A DNA stretch of 64,000 nucleotides. It comes from Acetobacter musti (GTDB lineage: Bacteria; Pseudomonadota; Alphaproteobacteria; Acetobacterales; Acetobacteraceae). The stretch covers positions 1 to 64,000 of the forward strand of contig NZ_WOTB01000011.1 in NCBI RefSeq assembly GCF_011516835.1, written 5' to 3'. Shown piece by piece: positions 36,366 through 45,133 of this stretch. Every line of letters starts with the position of its first letter. The stretch's first letter is position 1. Both the position numbers and the translations under genes were made by a program. The notes beneath the pieces are model-generated. The model worked only from the letters and a program-made list of their open reading frames with translations. It ran no database searches and had not been told where the DNA came from.

Positions 36366-36563
36366 TACAGACAAAAGAGTGTCAAAGGTATCCGGATCTG
36401 ATATATTATGTCCAAACATTACGGTATGCGTTATCGTGGCGCGGCCTCATGACAGGGTGCCGTATGCGGTTTGTCTCTGAAACCCGGTGAGTCATGCGGC
36501 TGCCGGTCCGGCTCAGACCGGGTTCCCAGTTTTTGTTCCTCGTGCAGAGTGCCTGTCCGGTTC

Positions 36564-37649
36564 ATGGTGATACCTCAGACTGCTGACGATACACTGACGC
36601 CACGCCATATTCTGCTCGTTACCGGTCTGTCCGGTGCCGGTAAATCCTCGATTCTCAGGATACTCGAGGATCTCGGGCATGAGGTGATCGATAACCCGCC
36701 TCTCGGCATGCTTGACGAGATCGTAACCCGCGGCGACCGGCCGATTGCGATCGGTGTCGATTCACGGACCCGCGGCTTTGACGCGTCAGCCGTTCTGGCC
36801 GCCATCGCGCGGTTGCGGCTCAATCCGCATCTGCGGACGGAACTGCTCTATGCCACCGCGGATAAAGGGACGCTGCTGCGACGGTATACGGCAACCCGTC
36901 GCAGGCATCCTCTCGCGCCGCATGGCAGCGTCAAGGAAGGGATTGAAGCCGAAACCCGGCTGACCGCCGAACTGCGCGGCTGCGCCGATATGGTGATCGA
37001 CACATCGGACCTGTCGGCCCCGGAACTGAGACGTCTGGTCGAAACCCGCTTCGGAACATGGCACGGCGGTGCCGATGAAGGTCTTACGGTAGTGCTCATG
37101 TCCTTCGCCTTTCCGGCAGGACTGCCCCGCGAGGCGGACATGGTTTTTGATGCCCGTTTCCTGCGTAATCCTTATTATGATCCGGATCTGGCCCCCATGA
37201 CAGGGCTGGACCGGCCGGTCTCCGCCTACGTTGCCGCTGATCCCGATTACGAGCCCTTTCTGCGCCAGATCAGCGATATGCTTCATCTCGTGATCCCGCG
37301 TTTCGTCCATGAAGGAAAAAAATACGCCACCATCGCCATCGGATGTTCCGGCGGCCGGCATCGTTCGGTCACGCTGGTCGAGGCTCTGGCGGGAAAGCTC
37401 GTTGCCCCCGGGGCCAGCGGAACGGATGGTGAGTGGCCGATCGCGGTTGTGCATCGTGAACTGGCGCGGCAGGGAATTGCCGGACCCGGTGCGGCCGCCT
37501 GGCGGTGGGTCAGAAAACCATCCGAAACCGTGTCCGGGGAGCCGGTCGCGGACAGGATGAACGGGAATGATTTAAAGGTAACCGACGCGGCCGGAGAGGC
37601 CTCAGACGAAAGGAACGGGCACCTTTCAATGGTGCGGGGAGACGCATGA
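36564..37649 (+). CDS. rapZ: RapZ/YvcJ family P-loop NTPase (RNase adapter)
   Basis: Nucleotide-binding regulator; in E. coli it directs RNase E to the GlmZ small RNA. The P-loop is GLSGAGKSSIL (21-31); SRTRGFDASAV, FMSFAFP-type segment VVLMSFAFPAGLPREADMVFDARFL, and TIAIGCSGGRHRSVTLVE are family landmarks. The ATG at 36564 gives 361 residues, some 55 more than usual, with the excess in a polar C-terminal tail (about 305-361) of no known motif. Overlaps the EIIA start (ATGA). Confidence 0.92.
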   Translation: MVIPQTADDTLTPRHILLVTGLSGAGKSSILRILEDLGHEVIDNPPLGMLDEIVTRGDRPIAIGVDSRTRGFDASAVLAAIARLRLNPHLRTELLYATADKGTLLRRYTATRRRHPLAPHGSVKEGIEAETRLTAELRGCADMVIDTSDLSAPELRRLVETRFGTWHGGADEGLTVVLMSFAFPAGLPREADMVFDARFLRNPYYDPDLAPMTGLDRPVSAYVAADPDYEPFLRQISDMLHLVIPRFVHEGKKYATIAIGCSGGRHRSVTLVEALAGKLVAPGASGTDGEWPIAVVHRELARQGIAGPGAAAWRWVRKPSETVSGEPVADRMNGNDLKVTDAAGEASDERNGHLSMVRGDA

Positions 37650-38161
37650 TAGGAATTGTTCTGGTAACGCAGGGCGCACTGGGTGTGGCCCTGCGGGAGA
37701 CCATGGAGCATGTTGTCGGTCCGCAGACGCAACTCGCAACTGTCAGTGTCGGAGCGGACGACGATCTGCAGCAGCGCCGGCTTGAACTCGAGGCGCGGAT
37801 CGCCGAGGTCGACCATGGCGACGGCGTGATGCTGGTCACGGACATGTTCGGCAGCACGCCCTCCAATCTCGCCGTCGCCATGACGCTGCCCGGCCGCATT
37901 GAGGTCCTCGGCGGAGCCAACCTGCCAATGCTGGTCAAGCTCGCCCAGATGCGCGAGACGCATACGCTGGGCGAATGCACGGTCCTGGCCGAGGAGGCCG
38001 CGCGGAAATACATCAACTGCGCGTCACACCTTCCGCAGCAATGTCTCGACGGCGCCCGTCGCTGCGCCGAGGAAGCCGCCAGCCGGATTCACACCTTCCG
38101 CCCCCAGGTCGCCGGTTCTCCGGAACTGCCGGTCATCGCGCCACGCCGGATCGCCGGCTGA
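37646..38161 (+). CDS. mannose-family PTS EIIA-like protein with Gln at the phospho-His position
   Basis: EIIA(Man) fold: IGIVLVTQGALG at the N-terminus, EHVVGPQTQL, LVTDMFGSTPSNLAVAM and GANLPMLVKLAQMR. In the family the active-site His lies in VTHG; here the codon is CAG (bases 37670-37672), giving Q9, so phosphotransfer from HPr through this site should be impossible. The rest is well preserved, arguing for a maintained role, perhaps regulatory. 171 residues, with a ~25-residue tail longer than typical. Overlaps rapZ; HPr starts immediately after its stop. Confidence 0.88.
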   Translation: MIGIVLVTQGALGVALRETMEHVVGPQTQLATVSVGADDDLQQRRLELEARIAEVDHGDGVMLVTDMFGSTPSNLAVAMTLPGRIEVLGGANLPMLVKLAQMRETHTLGECTVLAEEAARKYINCASHLPQQCLDGARRCAEEAASRIHTFRPQVAGSPELPVIAPRRIAG

Positions 38162-38461
38162 ATGAACGCTCTGGCACCAGCCCGGCCGGAAGAACGCGAG
38201 CGGCCGGTCACAATCGTCAACGCGAAAGGTCTGCATGCCCGCGCCTCGGCGAAATTCGTGTCCGTGGCCGAGCAGTGGGACGCCGATATCAGCGTGGCCT
38301 ACGGCGAGGAGACGGTTCCGGCCTGCTCCATCATGGGGCTTATGATGCTGGGCGCCGGCGCCGGCGCCACAATCACGCTTCGGGCCACGGGCGAACAGGC
38401 CGAAGAGGCCCTGTCCGCCCTGGCCACGCTTGTCGAATCGGGTTTCGGCGAAGGCGAATAG
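38162..38461 (+). CDS. ptsH: phosphocarrier protein HPr
   Basis: Small PTS phosphocarrier. H25 in NAKGLHARASAKFV is the EI-dependent phosphorylation site and S56 in CSIMGLMMLGA is the HprK site; both are intact. 99 residues, with a ~10-residue N-terminal extension. The ATG abuts the TGA of the EIIA-like gene. Since no EIIB or EIIC is present in the cluster, the role is probably signalling rather than sugar transport. Confidence 0.95.
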   Translation: MNALAPARPEERERPVTIVNAKGLHARASAKFVSVAEQWDADISVAYGEETVPACSIMGLMMLGAGAGATITLRATGEQAEEALSALATLVESGFGEGE

Positions 38462-38554
38462 GATAAAATGGCGGATACAGGCGCCGGCCGGCCCGGAACC
38501 TGTAACCCGAACCCACGGACCGGTACCGCCACGGGAACTGCAGGCTGAAGACCC

Positions 38555-40372
38555 ATGAGAGAGGCAGGACGCGGCGCATCGGAACGGAACGGGTCTGAGC
38601 GGCTGTTTGAAGGCGAACCGGTCGGTCCGGGTTTCGCAATCGGTCCCGCGTTCATCACGGGGGAAACCCCGGTGCCCGAACCCGAAATCCGTCAGAGCAC
38701 CCGGACACCGGACCAGGAGCGTGACCGGTTCAACGATGCTGTCGGGCGGTCAATCTCGCAGCTGACAAAACTTCGCGGCAGACTGGCCCTTCTCCCCGAG
38801 GAAAGTCAGCTCGAGATCAGTCCCCTGCTGGACGTCTATCAGCGGATGCTCGGTCCCTCGCGGCTGCAGCGAGGCGTCATGGCCCGGATCGATGACGGGC
38901 TGACCGCGGAAGCCGCCGTGCATGATGAGACAGAAGCACTGGCTCTGGCCATGCTTGCCCCGCATGACGGCAAAAAACCTGTCGGAGAAGATGCCGCCGC
39001 CGCGGAGCGGCGCGCCGGCGAATTCCGTGAAGTCGGCCGCCGCCTGATCCACAATCTGACCAGAACTCCGTTTCTGGCTCTCAGACACCTTCCGGACGGC
39101 GCCGTTCTGGTCGCGGAAACACTCCGCCCCTCGGACGCCGCACTGATCGATCCGTCCCGTGTCGCTGCCGTCGTGCTGGAAGGGGGGGGCACCACCGGGC
39201 ATACAGCCATCATGCTCCGCGCACTGGGCATCCCGTCAGTCCTGGCAGTCCACGGTCTCCTGGACGGGCTGGCCGACGGAATGGCACTGGTGGTAGACGG
39301 CGACACCGGACAGGTCATTCGCGACCCCGACGCCAGAACCGTCAGACAGGCGCGCCGGCATGTCGCAGCCTATGCCCGGGAGCGACAGGAGCTTGGCCGC
39401 CTGAGACGGCTGTCCTCGCGCATGGCCAGCGGAGAAAAAATCCAGCTTCAGGCAAATCTCGAACTTCCGGGGGAACTGCCACTCATCGCCCAGTCCGGCG
39501 CCGCCGGAATAGGACTTCTGCGCACCGAATTTCTGTTTATCAATGCCGAAACCCTTCCTGACGAGGCCACCCAGTACGAAGTTTATTCCGGCGTTGTCTC
39601 CGCCATGGGATCCGACCCCACAACGATCAGAGTGCTCGACTGGGGTGGCGAAAAACAGAGTGATGCCCTCGCACAGGTCGGTTTTTCAGGCGACGGTGAG
39701 GATGAAAACCCGGCTCTGGGCCTGCGCGGCATCCGCCTGCTTCTGCGCCATCCCGCCCTGCTGGAAGCACAGTTCGCCGCGATCCTGAGGGCCGCGGCGA
39801 AGGGATCGGTGCAGATTCTGCTGCCCATGGTCACGCTGGCCGGAGAAATCGTCGTCGCGCGTGAAATCTACGAGCGCGTGGCGCGCCGTCTTAAAAGAAA
39901 AGGGATCGAAATCGGCGACCCGCTGCCCCCGCTCGGCGCAATGATCGAAACGCCGGCCGCCGCCCTGATGGCCGGGACCCTGGCCCGTCATGTCGATTTT
40001 CTCGCAATCGGCACCAACGACCTAACCATGTACACGCTCGCCGCCGACAGAGCTTCCGCGGAAGTGGCATCGCTCTACGATCCGCTGCATCCGGCAGTCC
40101 TGACAATGATTTCAGGTGTGGTCACGGCGGCCCTTCACGAGAGAAAACCGGTTTCCCTGTGCGGTGAAATCGCGGGCGATCCACGCATTACGCCGCTGCT
40201 GATCGGTCTCGGCCTCAGGTCCCTGTCGATGACAGCCTCGGCCGTGCCGCGCGTGAAACAGGTCGTTCGCTCCTCCCGTTACGAGGACTGTCACCGCCTT
40301 GCCCGGCGCGTTCTGGCGGAAACGGAAAAAGAAGATATCAGACGACTGCTTGAGGAATTCCGCGAGAATTAA
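38555..40372 (+). CDS. ptsI: phosphoenolpyruvate-protein phosphotransferase (PTS enzyme I)
   Basis: Transfers phosphate from PEP to HPr. The N-terminal domain starts GEPVGPGFAIGPAF; the phosphohistidine is H216 in GGGTTGHTAIMLR; the PEP-binding part has GIGLLRTEFLF, LDWGGEKQ (usual RTLDxGGDK is altered), FLAIGTNDLTMYTLAADR and SLCGEIAGDP with the catalytic Cys. No GAF domain, so this is PtsI rather than PtsP. 605 residues, with ~14 extra at the N-terminus. Ninety-three bases downstream of ptsH; an R1 repeat follows the stop at once. Confidence 0.95.
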   Translation: MREAGRGASERNGSERLFEGEPVGPGFAIGPAFITGETPVPEPEIRQSTRTPDQERDRFNDAVGRSISQLTKLRGRLALLPEESQLEISPLLDVYQRMLGPSRLQRGVMARIDDGLTAEAAVHDETEALALAMLAPHDGKKPVGEDAAAAERRAGEFREVGRRLIHNLTRTPFLALRHLPDGAVLVAETLRPSDAALIDPSRVAAVVLEGGGTTGHTAIMLRALGIPSVLAVHGLLDGLADGMALVVDGDTGQVIRDPDARTVRQARRHVAAYARERQELGRLRRLSSRMASGEKIQLQANLELPGELPLIAQSGAAGIGLLRTEFLFINAETLPDEATQYEVYSGVVSAMGSDPTTIRVLDWGGEKQSDALAQVGFSGDGEDENPALGLRGIRLLLRHPALLEAQFAAILRAAAKGSVQILLPMVTLAGEIVVAREIYERVARRLKRKGIEIGDPLPPLGAMIETPAAALMAGTLARHVDFLAIGTNDLTMYTLAADRASAEVASLYDPLHPAVLTMISGVVTAALHERKPVSLCGEIAGDPRITPLLIGLGLRSLSMTASAVPRVKQVVRSSRYEDCHRLARRVLAETEKEDIRRLLEEFREN

Positions 40373-40505
40373 AGACCCTTTCATAAGTCTTCTCGTGAAA
40401 TTTCCTGTAAATTATAAAGAAGTTTTTGGTGAAGCTTTTTTCAAAAAGCTTCAGAAGACGCCGCCTTTTTGAAAAAAGGCGGCACCCAGAAACTTTTATT
40501 GTTTT
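40373..40505 (+). repeat. R1 dispersed repeat, copy C (full structure)
   Basis: Best-preserved copy. Outer arms AAGTTTTTGGTG (40420-40431) and CACCCAGAAACTT (40483-40495) can pair; between them lie hairpin 1, GAAGCTTTTT/AAAAAGCTTC (40431-40452), and hairpin 2, GCCGCCTTTTT/AAAAAGGCGGC (40460-40483). A T-rich run (CTTTTATTGTTTTTT) follows. It lies between the convergent ptsI and the binding-protein gene. Confidence 0.92.
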
Positions 40506-40566
40506 TTATGATTTGCAGAAGATTTTGCAGACAGGAGACAAAGCAGGGCTCTGCCCTCACGCCACT

Positions 40567-41670
40567 TCAGCCCGACCGCCACCCCGGCGACCGTTCCGCA
40601 AGCCACCGCCGCAACGCCAGCACGCCCGAGAGATCCGGCGTCAGGCTCCGGAAGAGCGTCGCCACATCCGGGCCAGTGACCACGCGGGTGCCATACTGCC
40701 TTGCCAGAGCCGTGACCTCCGGACGAACCGCCGCAAGCTGAGCCGCGTGCCGCCAGCGGGCCGTCTGAGCGGGCGGCGTCAGCATCGGCAGGACGAGCGC
40801 GGCATCAATCCCCGCCGCCATCGCCGCGCCATAACAGGCCTGATACAGCGGGTGCTGCGGCGCATGTCCCCGCAACGCCGTGAACCGGCTGGTAAAATCG
40901 GGAACCGTACTGTCCGTCTGCTGCCCCAGCGCAAAGAGCGCCTCAAAACCCTCCCGCGCCAGATCCTGCAGCATCGCAGGCCGCGCCGCGTCCGGAGGCA
41001 GCTGCACGACATCGACCTCGCCTTTGCGGAGCGCGTCGAGCGCCGCTGCAGACGATGCGATACCGCTGACCGGAACCGGCCGCATCGACAGGATCGTCAT
41101 GGCGAGAAGGGTCGGCAGCTCAGGGCCGTCCGGCGTCGAGACCGCGACCCGAACCGGATGATCACCGATCAGCATCCGCAGGGAACGCCGGAAATCGACC
41201 CGCCCGACAACGACAGGGGAGCCGATACTCAGAAAAACCGGAAGCCAGCGCTGATAATCGAAATGTACCCGTGAACTTCCGGTAAGCGCCGCCACGATCG
41301 CCGTGCCCGGAACCAGAAGCGTGGTGCCGTTCTCGCCCGCGTTCTGAGATTCGAACTTGTTGGCGCCGGTGACACCATCGCGCCCCGCAGTGGGCTGCAG
41401 CGTGATGGCGCCGTCAGTCGGCAGCGTCTCGGAAAAAGCCGGAGCCAGCACGGGCGCCCAGAGGGCCGGACCGCTGGTTCCGGCCACGATCATCGTGGGC
41501 GCCACAACTGTCGGAGCGGGCCGGATATCGGCAATCGTCTGCAGATCGGCCAGACGGTCCGCCTGGGCGGCGCGGGCTACTCCCGCTGTCAGGGCGGTGG
41601 CCCCCGTTATCAGGGAGAGGGAGGCGCGAAGCACCGAACGCCGCGTCGCCGGAGGAAGCGGGCGGGTCAC
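40567..41670 (-). CDS. Tat-exported periplasmic binding-protein-like protein
   Basis: 367 residues with a twin-arginine signal (ATRRSVLRASLSLI, then a hydrophobic stretch and AGVARAA as cleavage site). The mature part reads like the tripartite tricarboxylate transporter (TctC/Bug) solute-binding fold: TIVVAGTSG-type strand, FESQNAGENGTTLLVPGTA, VHFDYQRWLPVFLS and LRKGEVDVVQLPPDAARP. No membrane partners are nearby, so it may be an orphan receptor or serve a transporter elsewhere. Assignment to the Bug family is tentative. Confidence 0.6.
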   Translation of the reverse strand: MTRPLPPATRRSVLRASLSLITGATALTAGVARAAQADRLADLQTIADIRPAPTVVAPTMIVAGTSGPALWAPVLAPAFSETLPTDGAITLQPTAGRDGVTGANKFESQNAGENGTTLLVPGTAIVAALTGSSRVHFDYQRWLPVFLSIGSPVVVGRVDFRRSLRMLIGDHPVRVAVSTPDGPELPTLLAMTILSMRPVPVSGIASSAAALDALRKGEVDVVQLPPDAARPAMLQDLAREGFEALFALGQQTDSTVPDFTSRFTALRGHAPQHPLYQACYGAAMAAGIDAALVLPMLTPPAQTARWRHAAQLAAVRPEVTALARQYGTRVVTGPDVATLFRSLTPDLSGVLALRRWLAERSPGWRSG

Positions 41671-41809
41671 GGAGGATGCGCTCTGGATGTCCGGGCCGGG
41701 CGCGACGGCATTGCTGCTCCGATTCTGTTCGACTGATGTCCGGCCTGAACGGGCCGGATGCTGGTACCGTGAAATCGCTGAATTCTCCTAATATCCGATC
41801 AAGGCCGGA

Positions 41810-42772
41810 TCATGGCCATTTCACCTCAGGCGGAAGACTCATGAGAATCGCCTCCGTGTGACCTCCGGTTTTCAGGCCGAATAACGTGCCCCGGTCATGA
41901 AGCAGATTGAACTCCACATACCGGCCCCGGCGAATAAGCTGTGCTTCCCGTTCTTCCGCTGTCCAGGGCTCCATCATGCGGGACCGGATGATCTCCGGAT
42001 AGACATCGAGAAAGGCAAGCCCCACGTCCCGGGTAAAGGCGAAATCCATGCCCGGATGACCACTGCTCAGATGATCGTAGAAAATCCCGCCAAGCCCGCG
42101 CGGCTCCATCCGGTGAGGAAGATAGAAATACTTATCGCACCAGGCCTTAAAGCGGGGATAATATTCCGGACTGTGCCTGGCGCATGAACGCTCGAAAGAC
42201 GCATGAAATTTCGCCGCGTCGTCCTGTGCCGCCCCGCTCTCCGGAAACATCGGCGTGATGTCGCCGCCCCCGCCGAACCAGCCCCGCGTGGTCACGATCA
42301 TCCGCGTGTTGAAATGCGCGGCCGGCACCAGAGGACTGCTCATATGCGCCACGAGGCTGATCCCGGTGGCGAAAAAGCGCGGATCTTCGGAAGCGCCCGG
42401 AATATTTTTCCGGAATTCAGGGCTGAATTCACCCTCGACGGTCGAGACGTTCACGCCAACCTTCTCAAAAACCCGCCCGCGCATCAGACTCATCACGCCG
42501 CCGCCTTCGGTGTGGGCGCCCTCATCCGGCACGCGCTGCCATGGCGTGCGTTCGAAACGTCCGGCCTTCTCCCGGCCCGGCAAAGTCTGGGAACGACGCG
42601 CCGTTCCCTCGTCCTCAATAGCCTCAAAAACCCCACATATCCGGTCGCGAAGTGTCTCGAACCACTCCCGCGCCTGCGGTCTGAGGGCTTCGTAATCCTG
42701 CCTCGTGGCCCCGGAGTCAGCGGATTCGGCGGCATATGACTGCCCGCTCCCCGTGTTTTCCGTTTCCGCCAT
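41810..42772 (-). CDS. hemF: oxygen-dependent coproporphyrinogen III oxidase
   Basis: Aerobic decarboxylation of coproporphyrinogen III to protoporphyrinogen IX in haem synthesis. Signature segments are [73 protein letters not shown] and [19 protein letters not shown]. 320 residues; the first ~30 are a variable polar extension. The window also holds hemN, the anaerobic counterpart, under a predicted FNR site. Divergent from the cytochrome b gene. Confidence 0.97.
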   Translation of the reverse strand: MAETENTGSGQSYAAESADSGATRQDYEALRPQAREWFETLRDRICGVFEAIEDEGTARRSQTLPGREKAGRFERTPWQRVPDEGAHTEGGGVMSLMRGRVFEKVGVNVSTVEGEFSPEFRKNIPGASEDPRFFATGISLVAHMSSPLVPAAHFNTRMIVTTRGWFGGGGDITPMFPESGAAQDDAAKFHASFERSCARHSPEYYPRFKAWCDKYFYLPHRMEPRGLGGIFYDHLSSGHPGMDFAFTRDVGLAFLDVYPEIIRSRMMEPWTAEEREAQLIRRGRYVEFNLLHDRGTLFGLKTGGHTEAILMSLPPEVKWP

Positions 42773-43082
42773 GGCCGGTTTCCTCCTGCTCTCGTCTCAC
42801 CCGCTCCGGTCGCCGCCATGCGCCCGGCCCGTCTGTCCGCACCCCTGTCGTCCGCGTCCCTGCTGCCAGATGACAGGCTGCCCAGGGTCATCCGCCCATG
42901 ACCATCGCCAGTGTGGCTGACTGCCCGTGCCAGACGGCGTCCGGTGCGTAAGGGCGACAAGGGGTGCGCTATCCCGTAAATCATTGCAAGAGCAACGTTG
43001 CCGCCGCTAAAGACACGGCGACCGGATCGAAACCGGAACAGGCAGACCGGTCGCAGAGGCGACCGGAGAACGGGGAGCAGCA
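42773..43082. other. 310-base divergent intergenic region hemF/petB
   Basis: No gene is visible in either strand; in particular there is no Rieske CTHLGC/CPCHGS coding segment. It presumably holds both promoters. A 10-base palindrome GCAACGTTGC at 42992-43001 is noted, without known meaning. Confidence 0.5.
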
Positions 43083-44348
43083 ATGGCGGGTTCGCCTTCC
43101 AGACACGAAACAGGGCCTGGTGTAACCGGCGAAGACATCCCGCAGAGCAGCAGAACCACCGGATTCACCGGCTGGCTCGATGCGCGCCTGCCGGTCATCA
43201 GCGCCTTCCGCAACGAGTATGTCAGCTTCCCGATGCCGCGTTCCCTGAACGCGCTCTGGACCGTCGGCGCCATGCTGACGGTCGTGCTCGTCCTGATGCT
43301 GCTTTCCGGCCTGGCGCTGGCCATGAACTATACCCCTACCGCCGCCGGCGCTTTCGCCTCCGTCGAGGCCATAGAGCGCCGCCTGCCCGCCGGCTGGCTG
43401 CTCCGGTCCATGCACATGACCGGCGCCAGCCTCTTTCTCGCCGCGCTCTACGTTCACCTCTTTCGTGGCCTCTATTACGGCTCCTACAAAGCTCCGCGCG
43501 AAGTGCTCTGGCTCGTCGGCGTCGCCCTGCTGGCCATGGTCATGGTCACCGCCTTCGCCGGCTACGTCCTTCCCTGGGGCCAGATGTCCTACTGGGGCGC
43601 GGATGTCGCAGGCAAAGCCATCGGCGCCGTTCCCGGCGTCGGACCGTTCATGGAGCGCCTCTTCCTCGGCGGCGACCAGCCCGGCGACACCACGCTTCAT
43701 CACCTGTTCGTGCTGCACTTCACCCTGGCGTTCGGCGTCCTCGGCGTCGTCGGCATCCACGTCGCCGCCCTCCACGTCGCCGGCCCGGGAAACCCGACCG
43801 GCGTTCCGGCGAAAGTCCCCGAACAGACCCTGCCGTTCCACCCGTATTTCACCGTCAAGGACGGCCTCGGCCTTGTCGTGTTCGCCATCCTCTTCGCCGG
43901 CGTGATGTTCTTCCTGCCCGGCCTCATCACCGAGCCCGAGAACTACCGCCCCGCCAACCCGCTGCACACGCCCGCCGATATCGAGCCGGAATGGTATTTC
44001 CTGCCCTTCTACGGCATCCTCCAGTCGATCCCCTCCAAATTCGGCGGCCTCCTCGCCTCCGTCGGCGCCATCCTCGTGCTGTTCATAACCCCGTGGCTCG
44101 ACACCTCACCCATCCGCTCCGCCCGCAACCGCCCGGTCTATCGCGCCGGAATGGTCGCGCTGGTGATCGCCTTCATCCTCCTCGGCTTCGCCGGTAAACA
44201 TCACGTCGAAGGCGTCTGGCTCTATGTCGGGCAGATCGCCACACTTTATTACTACCTGCATTTTCTCGTGCTGATGCCGCTCGTCTCCCGCCGCGAGAAA
44301 GCCGCCCTGGCCCACGCCTCCGCTCTCCGGACAGGAGAAGAAGCGTGA
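43083..44348 (+). CDS. petB: cytochrome b subunit of the bc1 complex
   Basis: Membrane quinol-oxidising subunit of complex III. Haem-ligand pairs are seen as HMTGASLFLAALYVH and LHFTLAFGVLGVVGIH (13 residues between ligands), and the Qo-site motif PEWYFLPFYGIL is intact. Eight membrane helices, 421 residues, which is normal for a three-subunit proteobacterial bc1. The first ~35 residues are a polar extension. The usual upstream Rieske gene (petA) is missing. petC follows with a four-base overlap. Confidence 0.96.
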   Translation: MAGSPSRHETGPGVTGEDIPQSSRTTGFTGWLDARLPVISAFRNEYVSFPMPRSLNALWTVGAMLTVVLVLMLLSGLALAMNYTPTAAGAFASVEAIERRLPAGWLLRSMHMTGASLFLAALYVHLFRGLYYGSYKAPREVLWLVGVALLAMVMVTAFAGYVLPWGQMSYWGADVAGKAIGAVPGVGPFMERLFLGGDQPGDTTLHHLFVLHFTLAFGVLGVVGIHVAALHVAGPGNPTGVPAKVPEQTLPFHPYFTVKDGLGLVVFAILFAGVMFFLPGLITEPENYRPANPLHTPADIEPEWYFLPFYGILQSIPSKFGGLLASVGAILVLFITPWLDTSPIRSARNRPVYRAGMVALVIAFILLGFAGKHHVEGVWLYVGQIATLYYYLHFLVLMPLVSRREKAALAHASALRTGEEA

Positions 44349-45133
44349 AAATCAGCCTGTTCCGCTCCGCCGCCGCGCTCTGTCTCGCAGCCGGTCTTCT
44401 CTCCGCGACCGGATCGTCCGAAGCCGCCGCGCCCGCCGCCGCAGGCCGTCTCGACCACGATCCGGTGCCGCATCAGCACTGGAGCTTCGACGGACCGCTC
44501 GGCAATTTCGACCTCGCCAGCGTCCAGCGCGGCTATACGGTCTATGCCGAAATCTGCTCTGCCTGCCACGGCATGCAGCATGTCCATTTCGGCGACCTGA
44601 CCGGCATGGGCCTTACCGCCGCCCAGGTCCAAACCATCGCCGCCAGCCACAAAATCCCGGACGGCATCGGCTCCGACGGCAAACCCGCTCTGCGCGCCGC
44701 CACAGCGGACGACGCCTTCCCGACGCCGCCCGTCGCTCAGGGCCTGATCCCCGGCGCCGTCATCCCGCCGGACCAGTCGCGTCTCGCTGAGGTCTATCCC
44801 GGCGGTCCCGACCGTATTTACGCCCTGCTGACCGGTTACGGACCGCCCCCTGCCGGCGTGACGCCGGCGCCCGGCCTGTTCTACAACCGCTTCGCCCAGG
44901 GCCGCGCCATCGCCATGCCGCCACCTCTGAGCGACGACGCCGTCGATTATCCGGACGGCACAAAAGCAACGACGGAGCAGGAAGCCCGCGACGTCACGAC
45001 CTTCCTCGCCTGGGCCGCGCAGCCGCATCTCGCCGACCGTCACCGCACCGGCGTCCGCGTCATGATCTATCTGGTGTTCCTCGGCGTTCTTCTCTTTGTC
45101 CTGAAACGGAGACTCTGGTCCAATGTCCACTAA
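44345..45133 (+). CDS. petC: cytochrome c1
   Basis: Haem c subunit of complex III facing the periplasm. Signal peptide with AGLLSATGSSEAAA; haem-binding motif CSACH (about residues 77-81, with EICSACHGMQHV); axial Met in AIAMPPPLSDDAVDYPDG; and a C-terminal anchor VMIYLVFLGVLLFVLKRRLW. Starts with GTG overlapping petB. The last eleven bases overlap the mtnP start. Depends on the ccm system encoded at 5.9-11.2 kb. Confidence 0.95.
   Translation: MKISLFRSAAALCLAAGLLSATGSSEAAAPAAAGRLDHDPVPHQHWSFDGPLGNFDLASVQRGYTVYAEICSACHGMQHVHFGDLTGMGLTAAQVQTIAASHKIPDGIGSDGKPALRAATADDAFPTPPVAQGLIPGAVIPPDQSRLAEVYPGGPDRIYALLTGYGPPPAGVTPAPGLFYNRFAQGRAIAMPPPLSDDAVDYPDGTKATTEQEARDVTTFLAWAAQPHLADRHRTGVRVMIYLVFLGVLLFVLKRRLWSNVH

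Noticed and set aside
40426-41274. 282-codon + frame starting in R1 copy C
   Set aside because: Begins in repeat sequence and continues antisense to the Tat-exported protein gene.
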